Source: Enteractinococcus helveticum
GTDB taxonomy: Bacteria > Actinomycetota > Actinomycetes > Actinomycetales > Micrococcaceae
Assembly: GCF_020742345.1 (NCBI RefSeq)
Contig: NZ_DYXC01000169.1
Coordinates: forward strand, 1 to 64,000
Direction of reading: 5' to 3'
DNA: 64,000 nucleotides
Of the stretch, positions 8,452 to 17,321 are shown in pieces. The first letter of the stretch is position 1. Each line of letters begins with the position of its first letter. Below the pieces are notes generated by a model. The model was given only the letters and a program-made list of their open reading frames with translations, did not search any database and was not told where the DNA came from. A program made the position numbers and the translations under genes.

Positions 8452-10092
8452 ATGGTGCAATCACCGGTACAACAAACAACCGTCACAGATGCGCTCGTCA
8501 AGGTCGTAACTGAACGTGCGGATCGCGTCTTTGGGCTCATCGGCAACGGTAACGTCGATTTTATCTCGGCGCTCACCGTAGCAGGTTTCCCATTTACCTC
8601 GGTGCGCCACGAAGTCGCGGCGGTAACCGCAGCCGATGCCTACTACCGGGCCACCGGAACCATGGCGGTTGCCACGGCCACCTACGGTGCGGGTTTCACC
8701 AATATGACCACCGGGCTGGCCGAGGCCCAGTTGGCCCGGGTCCCGATGGTGGTTTTGGTGGGCGATGCACCCTCTACCGGGCGCCGGCCATTTGATGTCG
8801 ATCAGACCACGGTGACCGTTGGACTCAACATTCCGGTGGTCACCCTACACCAGGATAATGCTGCCGCCGGCATCGCGCAGGCCTTCGATATGGCCGCCGA
8901 TGGCCAAGAACCCGTGGTGGTTATGCTGCCCTATGACCTGGCCGATGCACCCGTGGACGACGTGCAGGCCACCAGTTCTTATGAACCGATTGCCCGGCCC
9001 AAAGCCAGCGATGCACAAATCAATGAGATCGCCCGTGCTCTGGTGGTCGCCCAACGTCCGTTGATTCTGACCGGTGGGGGTGTGGTACGCACCAATACCG
9101 GACCACTGGCCCGCAAACTCGGTGATACTGTTGGCGCCGTCTTCATGCACTCGCTGACCGCCGCCAACGTTACCGGTTCCGAACACTCGCTGGGCATTGC
9201 CGGGGGATTCACCCCAGAATATAAGCTGCCCGCCGTGCAGGCTGCCGATATGGTGTTGATTCTGGGTGCGACGAGTAATAACTTCCAAACCCGCAAAGGT
9301 GCGCTATTTGGTACCGATAATATATACCGCATTGATTTGACCTCCAAGTGGAACCTGACCCTGCCACAGGCCAACACCGTGGGCGCGGATTTGACCGACG
9401 CCCTACCGCGCCTGGTAGACGCTGTCAAACGGCTGGACCCCACGCCGTCGAACTATCGTGACCAGCTGGCAGAGCTGGTGGCACAAGATACGTTGGCAAC
9501 CGAACCGGTGTTTGGAACCGACGGCCGACTGCATCCACGTCACGTCGCGGAACGCCTCAATGGTTTACTGCCGGCCAATCGCCAGATCGTGTTGGACGGC
9601 GGCCACTTCATTACCTGGATTGGCGAGCGTCTAGATATTCCAGATCCGGCCAGCATGATTGCCGTGGGTACCGCGATTCAGTCGATTGGGCTGGGTTTTG
9701 GTTCGGCCGTTGGAGCGACGGTGGGCACTCCGGGGAAATTCACGACCGTTATCTCCGGGGATGGCGGCGGACAAATGGCCCTGGCTGACCTGCCCACCTT
9801 CCTGCACGAAACCGACCACGGTGCGGTGATCGTTTTCAATGATGCGGCCTACGGTGCTGAAATTCACCAATACGCCGCAATCGGGGCTGATGCTACGGCG
9901 ATGTATTTGCCGCCCATCGATTTTGCGGCCATCGGACAAGCTATGGGCGCCACCGGCATCACGGTCAATACGCTGGAGGACCTGGACACCTTTGCCGAGT
10001 GGATCCAGCATGGTGAGGGGGTTGCGGTGGTCAATATCAACATCTCAACCGAATTCGCACACCCAGCCATGCGCCCAGGAGCCACCGGCTAG
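8452..10092 (+). CDS. Thiamine diphosphate-dependent enzyme (acetolactate synthase-like)
   Basis: 546 residues with the three ThDP-enzyme domains. In the PYR domain SVRHEVAAVTAADAYYRATG carries the Glu that activates ThDP. A central FAD/nucleotide-like domain follows (about 185-335). The PP domain has the ThDP/Mg motif beginning GDGGG and ending VFNDAAYG. Relatives include acetolactate synthases, benzoylformate decarboxylase and other 2-keto acid lyases or decarboxylases; the exact reaction is not resolved. No small regulatory subunit follows, which argues against biosynthetic IlvB. AGGAGG precedes the ATG. Likely regulated by the divergent Lrp-type protein. Confidence 0.85.
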   Translation: MVQSPVQQTTVTDALVKVVTERADRVFGLIGNGNVDFISALTVAGFPFTSVRHEVAAVTAADAYYRATGTMAVATATYGAGFTNMTTGLAEAQLARVPMVVLVGDAPSTGRRPFDVDQTTVTVGLNIPVVTLHQDNAAAGIAQAFDMAADGQEPVVVMLPYDLADAPVDDVQATSSYEPIARPKASDAQINEIARALVVAQRPLILTGGGVVRTNTGPLARKLGDTVGAVFMHSLTAANVTGSEHSLGIAGGFTPEYKLPAVQAADMVLILGATSNNFQTRKGALFGTDNIYRIDLTSKWNLTLPQANTVGADLTDALPRLVDAVKRLDPTPSNYRDQLAELVAQDTLATEPVFGTDGRLHPRHVAERLNGLLPANRQIVLDGGHFITWIGERLDIPDPASMIAVGTAIQSIGLGFGSAVGATVGTPGKFTTVISGDGGGQMALADLPTFLHETDHGAVIVFNDAAYGAEIHQYAAIGADATAMYLPPIDFAAIGQAMGATGITVNTLEDLDTFAEWIQHGEGVAVVNINISTEFAHPAMRPGATG

Positions 10093-10107
10093 ACTGCTGA
10101 AATACCA

Positions 10108-10148
10108 CAGCGCTGCGGACGTTCCCACCCGGGGCGTCCGCAGCGCTG
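10108..10148. terminator. Hairpin between ThDP enzyme gene and purB
   Basis: A perfect 14-bp stem (CAGCGCTGCGGACG with CGTCCGCAGCGCTG) and 13-base loop lies between two convergent genes and can serve both. The flanks have only short T/A runs. Confidence 0.7.
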
Positions 10149-10170
10149 TTAACGCAACGGTATGTGGTTG

Positions 10171-11595
10171 TTAGCCGTGGTTTTGTCCACCAAGGTGTTC
10201 GCGGGCAAGATCAGCGGCTAACCCGGTGTACGTGCCGGGGGTGAGGTCTTTGAGACGCTGTTCAGCGGCGTCCGATAGCCCCAGCTCTCCGACGAACTCG
10301 CGCATGCGGGCGGCATCCACCCGCTGGCCACGGGTCAGTTCTTTGAGCCGCTCATAGGGATTCTCCATGCCAGCGGTACCGGCGATGGCTTCTGCACGCA
10401 TCACAGTCTGGATAGCTTCGCCCAGCACCTCCCAGTTGGTCTCCAAATCGGCGGTCAGCGCGTCGTCGGCGACATCGAGCAGACCCATGCCGCGGGTGAC
10501 GTTGGCCATGGCCAGCACTGAGTGGCCCAGGGCGACACCAATGTTGCGCTGGGAGGTCGAGTCGGTCAGGTCGCGCTGCCAACGGGATTCAATGAGCGTG
10601 GTGCCCAGCGTGGTCAGCAGGGCATTGGACAGCTCGAGGTTAGCTTCAGCATTTTCGAAACGGATCGGATTGACCTTGTGCGGCATCGTGGATGAGCCCG
10701 TCGCACCAGCAACGGGGATCTGGATGAAGTAGCCGATGGAGATATAGCTCCAAATATCAACGCAGAAGCCGTGCAGAATTTGGTTGAACCGGGCGACGTC
10801 GTCAAAGAGCTCTGACATCCAGTCGTGGTTTTCGATTTGGGTGGTCAGTGGGTTGAAGGTCAGACCGAGACCTTCAACGAAGTCTTGAGCGATGACCGGC
10901 CAGTTGGCGTGTGGGACGGCGGCGACGTGAGCCGCGTAGGTTCCGGTGGCGCCATTGATCTTGCCCAGATACTGCTGGGTCGAGATACGGTGCAGCTGAC
11001 GGTTTAGCCGATGTACAAAGACCGCGAGCTCTTTGCCCAGAGTGGTTGGAGTAGCTGGTTGGCCGTGCGTGCGGGACAGCATGGGGGTGTCTATTGCAGT
11101 GTTGGCTACTTCAGCGATGGCATCGACCATCTTTTGGGCGGCTGGCAACCAGACGTCCTGGATAGCGTCGCGAACACCCAGGGCATAGGACAGGTTGTTG
11201 ATGTCTTCGGAAGTGCACGCAAAGTGCACCAGTGAATTCAGATGCCCCAGGCCCAGTGCTTCGAGGCGGGCGGCGATGAAGTATTCGACGGCTTTGACGT
11301 CGTGTACGGTTACCGCCTCGGTTTCTGCCAGCTCGGCGACCGAGGCTTCGTTGAATTCGGTGACGATTGCGCGCAGGCCGTCACGTTGAGCATCCGTGAG
11401 ACGCTTCAGGCCGGGGACCACCATGCCGTCGCACAGGTGAATGAACCATTCAACCTCAACGTGGATGCGGTTGCGGTTGAGTGCCGCTTCCGACAGGTGG
11501 TCGACCAGGTCAGCTACGTACCCGCGGTAGCGACCATCTAGAGGACCCAACGGGATATCAGTATCGGCCAAACGTGCGCGCATATTATCAGTCAT
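10171..11595 (-). CDS. purB: Adenylosuccinate lyase
   Basis: 474 residues. Catalyses two purine steps: SAICAR to AICAR plus fumarate, and adenylosuccinate to AMP plus fumarate. The fumarase-superfamily signature GSSTMPHKVNP is intact, with other conserved segments SRTHGQPATPTTLGKE and TSEDINNLSYAL. The N-terminus LGPLDGRYRGYV is typical of the longer enterobacterial-type PurB subgroup. It is a single-gene unit with a strong shared terminator and no other pur gene in the window. Confidence 0.96.
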   Translation of the reverse strand: MTDNMRARLADTDIPLGPLDGRYRGYVADLVDHLSEAALNRNRIHVEVEWFIHLCDGMVVPGLKRLTDAQRDGLRAIVTEFNEASVAELAETEAVTVHDVKAVEYFIAARLEALGLGHLNSLVHFACTSEDINNLSYALGVRDAIQDVWLPAAQKMVDAIAEVANTAIDTPMLSRTHGQPATPTTLGKELAVFVHRLNRQLHRISTQQYLGKINGATGTYAAHVAAVPHANWPVIAQDFVEGLGLTFNPLTTQIENHDWMSELFDDVARFNQILHGFCVDIWSYISIGYFIQIPVAGATGSSTMPHKVNPIRFENAEANLELSNALLTTLGTTLIESRWQRDLTDSTSQRNIGVALGHSVLAMANVTRGMGLLDVADDALTADLETNWEVLGEAIQTVMRAEAIAGTAGMENPYERLKELTRGQRVDAARMREFVGELGLSDAAEQRLKDLTPGTYTGLAADLAREHLGGQNHG

Positions 11596-11624
11596 GAAAC
11601 ATATTCTGCCACCCGTGGCGTGGG

Positions 11625-11641
11625 TTGACCTTTCTTATGTC
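11625..11641 (+). repeat. 17-bp repeat, copy 2
   Basis: An identical match to 1269-1285, here upstream of the WXG-like gene and divergent from purB; TTGACC could be a -35 element. Confidence 0.4.
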
Positions 11642-11791
11642 GCCCGTGACAACTGTCGTGTACGCATATTTGTCCACAGCACCATCCAACGACAGCGGTT
11701 TTCCACATCGATACGGTATGAGCTACTCCGTCTGGTCGCAGGTTTCTACGCTGGTGCCAATGCATGAATTCTTCTACTGAGGAGGCGACTG

Positions 11792-12256
11792 ATGGTGACG
11801 GTTCTCATTCCTTCACTGCCCGAAATTACCTCGGGCATTGGATACGTAACAAACGGTGCCTGCGATATGGCATCAACGGCAGTCCAACAGTGGATCAACA
11901 GTCCGTCAACAGCTCAAATGGGGCTCAACGTGTTGGCCGCACAAATCGAGGCACTAGAACAGCTGGTGGTTAAACTTCGAGGGGTAGCCCAGGGAGTCGA
12001 GCAGGTCTACGTCAAACTTGTGGCGGCACAAGAATTGGAATGGCATTCACCGGCGGGGCGAGCTTTTCGCGAAGCGCTGGGATCCCGGCAATTGAATGCG
12101 AAAGAGCTTGAAGCCACGGCTTTGGACACGGTACGCCTGGCCAGGCTGAGTATCGACGAACTGCGCACCGTAGTAGCCAGCTTGCAGACCTTACTGGCAA
12201 CCGTTCGAGCTACCGCTGGCGCTGCTGCATCCAGTGCGATTGAGCAGGTGTGCTGA
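11792..12256 (+). CDS. WXG100-like helical protein
   Basis: 154 residues, almost wholly helical, no signal peptide. The middle carries a W-x-S-P-x-G-x-x-F-R turn (EWHSPAGRAFREAL, Trp84), the hallmark of WXG100/ESX-type hairpin proteins in which Gly is replaced by Ser. The protein is about 50 residues longer than ESAT-6-type members. AGGAGG lies seven bases before the ATG. The stop overlaps the next start (TGATG), so it is translationally coupled to the hydrolase gene and probably makes a pair with that product. A type VII secretion client is the natural inference, but no EccC-like ATPase or channel gene is in the window. Confidence 0.7.
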   Translation: MVTVLIPSLPEITSGIGYVTNGACDMASTAVQQWINSPSTAQMGLNVLAAQIEALEQLVVKLRGVAQGVEQVYVKLVAAQELEWHSPAGRAFREALGSRQLNAKELEATALDTVRLARLSIDELRTVVASLQTLLATVRATAGAAASSAIEQVC

Positions 12257-13764
12257 TGAGTGCCAACGTTATCGGTGGGCCAACGCATTGGCGAGCGAAT
12301 CTCGATGAACTGACCCTGGGTGCAGCCCACCTGCGACAGGCCACAGAACAAACAATGCAATTAGCTGGCGATGCCATGTTGGCCGGAGGCATTCTAACCG
12401 GGGTGACGATCATGACGCCCCAGGGGCCACTCATTGGGGCGAAAACCTTTGAACTGTCCACTGGGCTGATGGGGATGCAGGCTGAAGTTGAGGTGTTGAC
12501 CCATGGTGTCGAATTCGCTGTAGCTGCGTATCTGGAAGCCGAAGCTCAAATCACCAATCTGATGACCCTTGCGGTCACACCCAGTGCGGTTGTGCTCAGT
12601 GTGCTGGGCGCGACCACGAGCCTGGATGTGCCAAACGATGCATATGAGCTGGCCATCCATGGCACCACCAGCTATTTGTGGGCTCCGGTCGAAACCGCAT
12701 TTTCGGCAGCTGATCGTTTCGTTCCAGGATCAAAACTTGCCATTGGACATGCCATTGGGTGGACCTTCGGACTCGACGAGAACATCTGGGACTTGGCCCC
12801 GACCCAAAGAACCTACGGAATGTTGGCCCACACCTTAGAACAACTCGGGTTGATGCAGCTGGCGCCGTATGACATCGAAAACATCACACAGGCCCCGGGG
12901 GGTGACGGTTGGCAGGCCCGTGAGTCGATATACGATGGTGGGTCAACGAAAGCCATGCAGTTAATGAAAGATTATGCTTACGAACCTGACACAGTAACCG
13001 TCGCGAAGATCGTTCAGCCGGATGGGACAGACGCATATGCTGTGATGTATTCGGGCACCACACCCCTTGGTGATGATTCTGGGCCGCTAGGCCTGCTGCA
13101 CCAAGAAAATGCTTTTGGAGCAACCGGTGTAGTGGAATCTGTTGCAGCCGACTCAGTCCATGTTGAGGACGCAACCATGCAGATTTTGGAACAAGCTGGT
13201 GTGCCGGCTGGAGCGACGATCATTCCCATGGGCTATAGCCAAGGTGGTACACATGCGATGAATATTGCGATGAGCGACAAAATGAAGGCCAAATATGCCA
13301 TCCCAGATGTCCTCACCGTCGCAGCGCCGACGGGCCACCGTCGAACCGATGATCTTTCAACGAACTTTGTGCATATTGAACACCAACATGACAAAGTCAC
13401 CGCACTCACCGGTGCCAGCAATGAGGGACGAATCAATCGCACCACAATAGAAGTCAAAGGCTATCCCGACCATGAAGTGCCTGCCGGAGTTTTTGGTCCC
13501 GAACATAATTTCGAAGTCATCGATCATCAGCTTGCCGAGGCACTCCACGATCCTGAAGTTGCCAGAGCAACACAGGTTCCGTTAGAGAGCTTGGAAAACA
13601 AAATGAACGGGTCGGTATCAGTTCAACAATTTCACCTGAACCGCCAACCGGCCGCGCCTCCGCAACATCCCTTTGCTCACCCGAGCGCGTTCAGTCAAGA
13701 ACCGAAAAAGATCGTGTCCATTCGACCACTGGATGAATGGATGACAGCAGCAGCAACCAAGTAG
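12256..13764 (+). CDS. Alpha/beta hydrolase with N-terminal helical domain, possible type VII client
   Basis: About 502 residues from the ATG overlapping the upstream stop. Residues 1-130 are helical and resemble the WXG/LXG hairpin class (THWRANLDELTLGAAHLRQA). The C-terminal half is an alpha/beta hydrolase: nucleophile elbow GYSQGG with Ser328, strand-turn FVHIEHQHDKVTAL supplying a likely Asp, and a His in GPEHNFEVIDHQL. The layout recalls mycobacterial PE-PPE-domain lipases, in which a helical export domain precedes a serine hydrolase, though the sequence itself is not PE or PPE. A Pro/Gln-rich tail follows. Likely a lipase or esterase acting outside the cell. No classical signal peptide. 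Confidence 0.65.
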   Translation: MSANVIGGPTHWRANLDELTLGAAHLRQATEQTMQLAGDAMLAGGILTGVTIMTPQGPLIGAKTFELSTGLMGMQAEVEVLTHGVEFAVAAYLEAEAQITNLMTLAVTPSAVVLSVLGATTSLDVPNDAYELAIHGTTSYLWAPVETAFSAADRFVPGSKLAIGHAIGWTFGLDENIWDLAPTQRTYGMLAHTLEQLGLMQLAPYDIENITQAPGGDGWQARESIYDGGSTKAMQLMKDYAYEPDTVTVAKIVQPDGTDAYAVMYSGTTPLGDDSGPLGLLHQENAFGATGVVESVAADSVHVEDATMQILEQAGVPAGATIIPMGYSQGGTHAMNIAMSDKMKAKYAIPDVLTVAAPTGHRRTDDLSTNFVHIEHQHDKVTALTGASNEGRINRTTIEVKGYPDHEVPAGVFGPEHNFEVIDHQLAEALHDPEVARATQVPLESLENKMNGSVSVQQFHLNRQPAAPPQHPFAHPSAFSQEPKKIVSIRPLDEWMTAAATK

Positions 13765-13770
13765 CAGTGG

Positions 13771-14163
13771 TTACTCGGTGACTGCTCCAATGAGACGGTT
13801 CACGATTGCTGAAACAACTGAGATGATCAGCGCCGCCAAGATGGTCGTCCAGAAGAAGCTGTCGATGATCACGTGAATGGGTAAGAAAGAGGTAATCCAT
13901 ACCGTGAGCGACAACATCGCCGCGTTGATGATGATTGTGAATAATCCCAGGGTCAAACACGTGATGGGTAACGATAAGAAACTGACGATTGGTCGCACGA
14001 TTGCATTGACGAGACCGAACACGACCGAGACGATCAACAAGCCAATGATGGTTTCGCTGGTACCTACGGTTCCGGAATCGGAAGCGATGTCCATGCCGGG
14101 CAGGATCCACAGGGCTACCCAGAATGATGCTGCGGTGACAAGGGTTCGGAGAAGATAATACAT
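13771..14163 (-). CDS. Phage holin family 4-TM membrane protein (PF04020-like)
   Basis: 130 residues with four hydrophobic helices (YYLLRTLVTAASFWVALWIL; IIGLLIVSVVFGLVNAIVRP; LTLGLFTIIINAAMLSLTVW; FFWTTILAALIISVVSAIVN) and the typical NAIVRPIVSFLSLPIT and SAIVNRLIG loops. This family is widespread in actinobacterial chromosomes without any phage context, and its real role is not established; the holin name is by homology only. It converges on the hydrolase gene with 6 bp between stops. Confidence 0.82.
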   Translation of the reverse strand: MYYLLRTLVTAASFWVALWILPGMDIASDSGTVGTSETIIGLLIVSVVFGLVNAIVRPIVSFLSLPITCLTLGLFTIIINAAMLSLTVWITSFLPIHVIIDSFFWTTILAALIISVVSAIVNRLIGAVTE

Positions 14164-14515
14164 AAGACAATCGTGCCACGAAGATATTGATGATGCCTAA
14201 ACGCGACCTTATATAGCCCCGCATACCCAGATAGAGTTCCTTTATACATTGCTGGGTTTCTACAAGGGGTCCCGAGCGGGCTTCGTTGATCAATCATCCA
14301 TGCATAGTATCCCCCAGCCATGTCGGCAGGAGGCAGTGCACAAATATGAAATACTGTCTCAGTTGCGGCTCAACGGTTTTTCAAATGATGTCTGGGCTCA
14401 AGCGCGCATACCTCGAACCGAGTGAGTAAATCCTTATGGTTTTCTGCGAATCCCAAGATGAAACGCACTCATGGGGTCAACTACGAACGCACCGGCGACG
14501 GCTGGTTATTGCAGG
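14164..14515. other. 352-bp gap with two short remnant-like frames
   Basis: No gene of normal size. On the plus strand an ATG at 14346 opens a 27-codon frame beginning MKYCLSCGSTVFQ, like the first half of a zinc ribbon, ending at 14429. Another short frame from 14458 (MKRTHGVNYERTGDGW) stops at 14532, inside the 3' end of the monooxygenase gene. Neither has a convincing ribosome binding site, so they are more likely gene debris than genes. Confidence 0.35.
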
Positions 14516-16411
14516 TCAGTTTTGTGGAGTGAAGATTCCGTCAAATAATTCTGCGATGGCACCGGTAGCAGCCAGCGGCTGAACGGTCGAGACGTATCCA
14601 TCAGGCCGAACGACGACGACTGCACCGTCTTTCGAGATTTCACGGGTGTCGAAGATGCTGTCGTCGGGCAGGATGCCAAAAACCTGGTTTAGATCGGTGA
14701 TGTGGAACGGTCCAACAACCGGGCGGAAGATTGATGGGGTTTCCATCAGTTCAATTTCTTCCTTGGGCTGTTGGTAGATGACTTTGACATCGAAGACGCT
14801 ATTGATATCGCAGCCATTGCGAGTGTATTTCAGGATTGGGGAGTTTGTGCCGCTACCCAACCACTCACCAAAGGTATTGGCCCCATTGGCAATATCAGTC
14901 GCGGCTTTGTCGTCGCCGAATACGTAGATGCGCCAGCGCCCGTCTGCTTTGTGCAAGTGACCCAATTCCACTGGGTTGGTGTCCGAAACACGGCTGACCT
15001 TCGCTGATTTGAAACGCTTGCCAATTGTGTAGCCCTGGGCCAGATCCTGGTGGGCATTGTCGGTGGTCAGCGGGGATGGTTTGTATTCGGTCATGAAGCC
15101 GGAGGGGAATTCGAAAGTCTTGGTGTAGAACTTTGCCACATAGTCAGGCGATGGCAGATCTTCTGGTTTCGTTGCCATGAGGCTGGACCATTCTTTATCA
15201 AAGTCGATCAGATTCTGAGCAATCTCCTGTCGTTCACCCGAGTAGGTATGCAGCAGTGCAGGAGCTGAGTAGCCCGATAAGACCTGACCAATCTTCCAAC
15301 CGAGGTTGAAACCGTCCTGGATCGAAACGTTCATGCCTTGACCAGCTTTGGCTGAGTGGGTGTGGCAGGCATCGCCGGTGATGAAGATACGCGGGTTCTT
15401 CTCGTCTTCCTGACTAGCGTCGACGTCGTCGAATTTATCGGTTACCCGGTGACCCACTTCGTAGACCGACCACCAGGCGACTTCTTTGACGTCCACGGTG
15501 TACGGGTGCAGGATCTTGTTGGCACGGTGGATGATTTCTTCCAGTGGTGTTTCGCGAACCTTGCCACCATCATCTGGATCCACATCGCCCAGGTCGACGT
15601 AGAAACGAACCAGGAAGCCACCTTCGCGTGGGATCAGCAGGATCGAGCCGCCGTCGTGAGAGTGGATTGAGCATTTGGTGCGAATATCTGGGAAATTAGA
15701 CTCGACCAACACGTCCATAACACCCCAGGCATGGTTTGATTTGTCCCCGATTGGAACACGACCAATGGATTTACGGACCTTCGAGTGGGCGCCGTCAGAA
15801 CCAATAAGGTATTTGGTGCGAACCCGACGAATGTTTCCTTCATGTGGTCCAGCAGTGATTTTCAGTGCAACTTCGATGGGGTAGTCGTGAGTTTCATCGA
15901 CGTGTTGGGAGACAAACTCATAGCCGTAGTCTGGTTTCAGACGGGACGGTGAACGCTCGGCGAATTCAGCGAAGTAGTCCAGCACTCGAGCCTGGTTGAC
16001 GACCAAGTGTTTGAACTCGGAGATACCGGTTGGGTCATCGAGTTCTCGCGAAGTGCGGCAAATGTTTTCTGGGTTTTGCTCATCGGGGGTCCAGAAGTTC
16101 ATTTCGGTTAGCCAATAGGCTTCGTTGGTGATCTCATCGGAGAAGCCAAAGTAGTTGAACGTTTCGACCGATCGAGCCTGAATGCCATCAGCTTGCCCCA
16201 ATTCCAGGCGGCCGTCACGACGCTCCACCAGGCGAGTGTGCACATCAGGGTAACAGGACAAGGTGGCAGCAGTCGTCATCCCTGCTGGACCGGATCCAAC
16301 GATCAACACGTCCATGGTGTCGGGAAGTTCCTCACTACGATTCAAGCCGGTGCCGGCGGCAGGTTGAACTCGTGGCTGAGTGGAGACATATCCGTGATGG
16401 TGAAATTGCAT
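14516..16411 (-). CDS. FAD-dependent aromatic monooxygenase (phenol 2-monooxygenase / 3-hydroxybenzoate hydroxylase type)
   Basis: 631 residues, the length of the phenol 2-monooxygenase group. Seen in order: Rossmann FAD motif VLIVGSGPAGMTTA near residue 35, substrate-side RSVETFNYFGF, LIGSDGAHSKVRK (the conserved DG motif), and GDACHTHSAKAGQGMN that binds the FAD ribityl and pyrophosphate. The last 190 residues form the thioredoxin-like C-terminal domain of this group. It should hydroxylate a phenolic ring using NAD(P)H and O2. AGGAG precedes the ATG. It is divergent from an IclR regulator with two matching palindromes between them, so it is likely inducible by its aromatic substrate. No ring-cleavage gene is adjacent. 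Confidence 0.88.
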   Translation of the reverse strand: MQFHHHGYVSTQPRVQPAAGTGLNRSEELPDTMDVLIVGSGPAGMTTAATLSCYPDVHTRLVERRDGRLELGQADGIQARSVETFNYFGFSDEITNEAYWLTEMNFWTPDEQNPENICRTSRELDDPTGISEFKHLVVNQARVLDYFAEFAERSPSRLKPDYGYEFVSQHVDETHDYPIEVALKITAGPHEGNIRRVRTKYLIGSDGAHSKVRKSIGRVPIGDKSNHAWGVMDVLVESNFPDIRTKCSIHSHDGGSILLIPREGGFLVRFYVDLGDVDPDDGGKVRETPLEEIIHRANKILHPYTVDVKEVAWWSVYEVGHRVTDKFDDVDASQEDEKNPRIFITGDACHTHSAKAGQGMNVSIQDGFNLGWKIGQVLSGYSAPALLHTYSGERQEIAQNLIDFDKEWSSLMATKPEDLPSPDYVAKFYTKTFEFPSGFMTEYKPSPLTTDNAHQDLAQGYTIGKRFKSAKVSRVSDTNPVELGHLHKADGRWRIYVFGDDKAATDIANGANTFGEWLGSGTNSPILKYTRNGCDINSVFDVKVIYQQPKEEIELMETPSIFRPVVGPFHITDLNQVFGILPDDSIFDTREISKDGAVVVVRPDGYVSTVQPLAATGAIAELFDGIFTPQN

Positions 16412-16454
16412 GACTTACTCCTGTACGGCTCGCAATGTTGCCGAAAACAATGTA

Positions 16455-16471
16455 TGTTCTATATTTGAACA
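16455..16471. promoter_or_regulatory. Putative IclR operator 1
   Basis: A 17-bp inverted repeat TGTTC-N7-GAACA lies between the divergent monooxygenase and IclR genes. It resembles IclR-family boxes with GTTC/GAAC half-sites. Its centre is 20 bp from that of the second copy. Confidence 0.6.
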
Positions 16472-16474
16472 TGG

Positions 16475-16491
16475 TGTTCATTTACTGAACT
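16475..16491. promoter_or_regulatory. Putative IclR operator 2
   Basis: TGTTC-N7-GAACT, a near copy of the 16455 site with the same 7-base spacer, on the same helix face two turns away. Tandem placement suggests cooperative binding that could control both divergent promoters. Confidence 0.6.
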
Positions 16492-16552
16492 TCTAGCTGT
16501 GAGCCTACCCACGGTTGGCTCATTTGCCAAATTTCATTGTCGAGGAGAAGTT

Positions 16553-17272
16553 ATGTCCGAGTCCGCCGGGGGCAGCCTGTCATTGACGCTGTCTAGAGGT
16601 ATTCAGCTCTTAGAATTTGTTTGTGGAGCTGATGTGCCGCCTACCATTAGTGACGTCGCTCAACACTTGGGGGTCCATCGGTCTGCGGCCTATCGTCTAC
16701 TGCGCACCTTAGAGGCGCACTATCTTTTGCGACGCGATGACGCCGGTAAGATCTTGCCGGCCGCAGGGCTGACACATCTGGCACGAGGCGTGGAAAATTC
16801 GTTGCAAACCGTTGGGGTGCCGATTATGACGAAGATTGCCGATGCCCTGGAAATGTCGTGTTTTATCGCCGTCGCCCAAGGTACTGATTGCTTTACCCTA
16901 GTCACGGTTGAAGCCACTACCTCGCATGCGGTGACACAACACCCAGGCACCCGACATTATCTGGACCGTGGCGCCCCGGGCGTGGCGCTCCTTTCTGGGC
17001 TCAGCGAGCAGCAACGTGCTGATCTGGAAGGGCTAGAACTGTCCCAGAAAGCTCAAGCTGACCTTATTCAAGCGCAAGCCAACGGCTATGCTTCCTCATT
17101 TGACGAGGTGATCCCGGGGGTCGGGTCTGTGGCCGTACCGCTGCTGGTTGCCGGACAGCTACCCGCATCACTAGCGGTGGTTTTTCCACGTCAGGAAGTC
17201 GATGAGGCGCATATCGCCAACCTGTTGCGCCGGGGTGCTCAAGACATCATCGACCGACTTGGGGCCGCCTAG
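16553..17272 (+). CDS. IclR family transcriptional regulator
   Basis: 239 residues from the ATG at 16553, chosen because GAGGAGAAG lies directly upstream; an upstream GTG at 16499 would add 18 residues but would start close to the operators. N-terminal winged helix (LSRGIQLLEFV, TISDVAQHLGVHRSAAYRLL) and a C-terminal IclR effector domain (GTRHYLDRGAPGVALLSG). It should bind an aromatic acid or phenol and control the divergent FAD monooxygenase gene plus itself. Confidence 0.92.
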   Translation: MSESAGGSLSLTLSRGIQLLEFVCGADVPPTISDVAQHLGVHRSAAYRLLRTLEAHYLLRRDDAGKILPAAGLTHLARGVENSLQTVGVPIMTKIADALEMSCFIAVAQGTDCFTLVTVEATTSHAVTQHPGTRHYLDRGAPGVALLSGLSEQQRADLEGLELSQKAQADLIQAQANGYASSFDEVIPGVGSVAVPLLVAGQLPASLAVVFPRQEVDEAHIANLLRRGAQDIIDRLGAA

Positions 17273-17321
17273 CCTGACACTAACGCGCCACAACATCAGG
17301 TGCATCGGTAGACTAGCGAGC

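Noticed and set aside
13771..14163. Prophage, because of the holin family protein
   Set aside because: This four-helix family is a routine chromosomal gene in actinobacteria; no phage gene is near.
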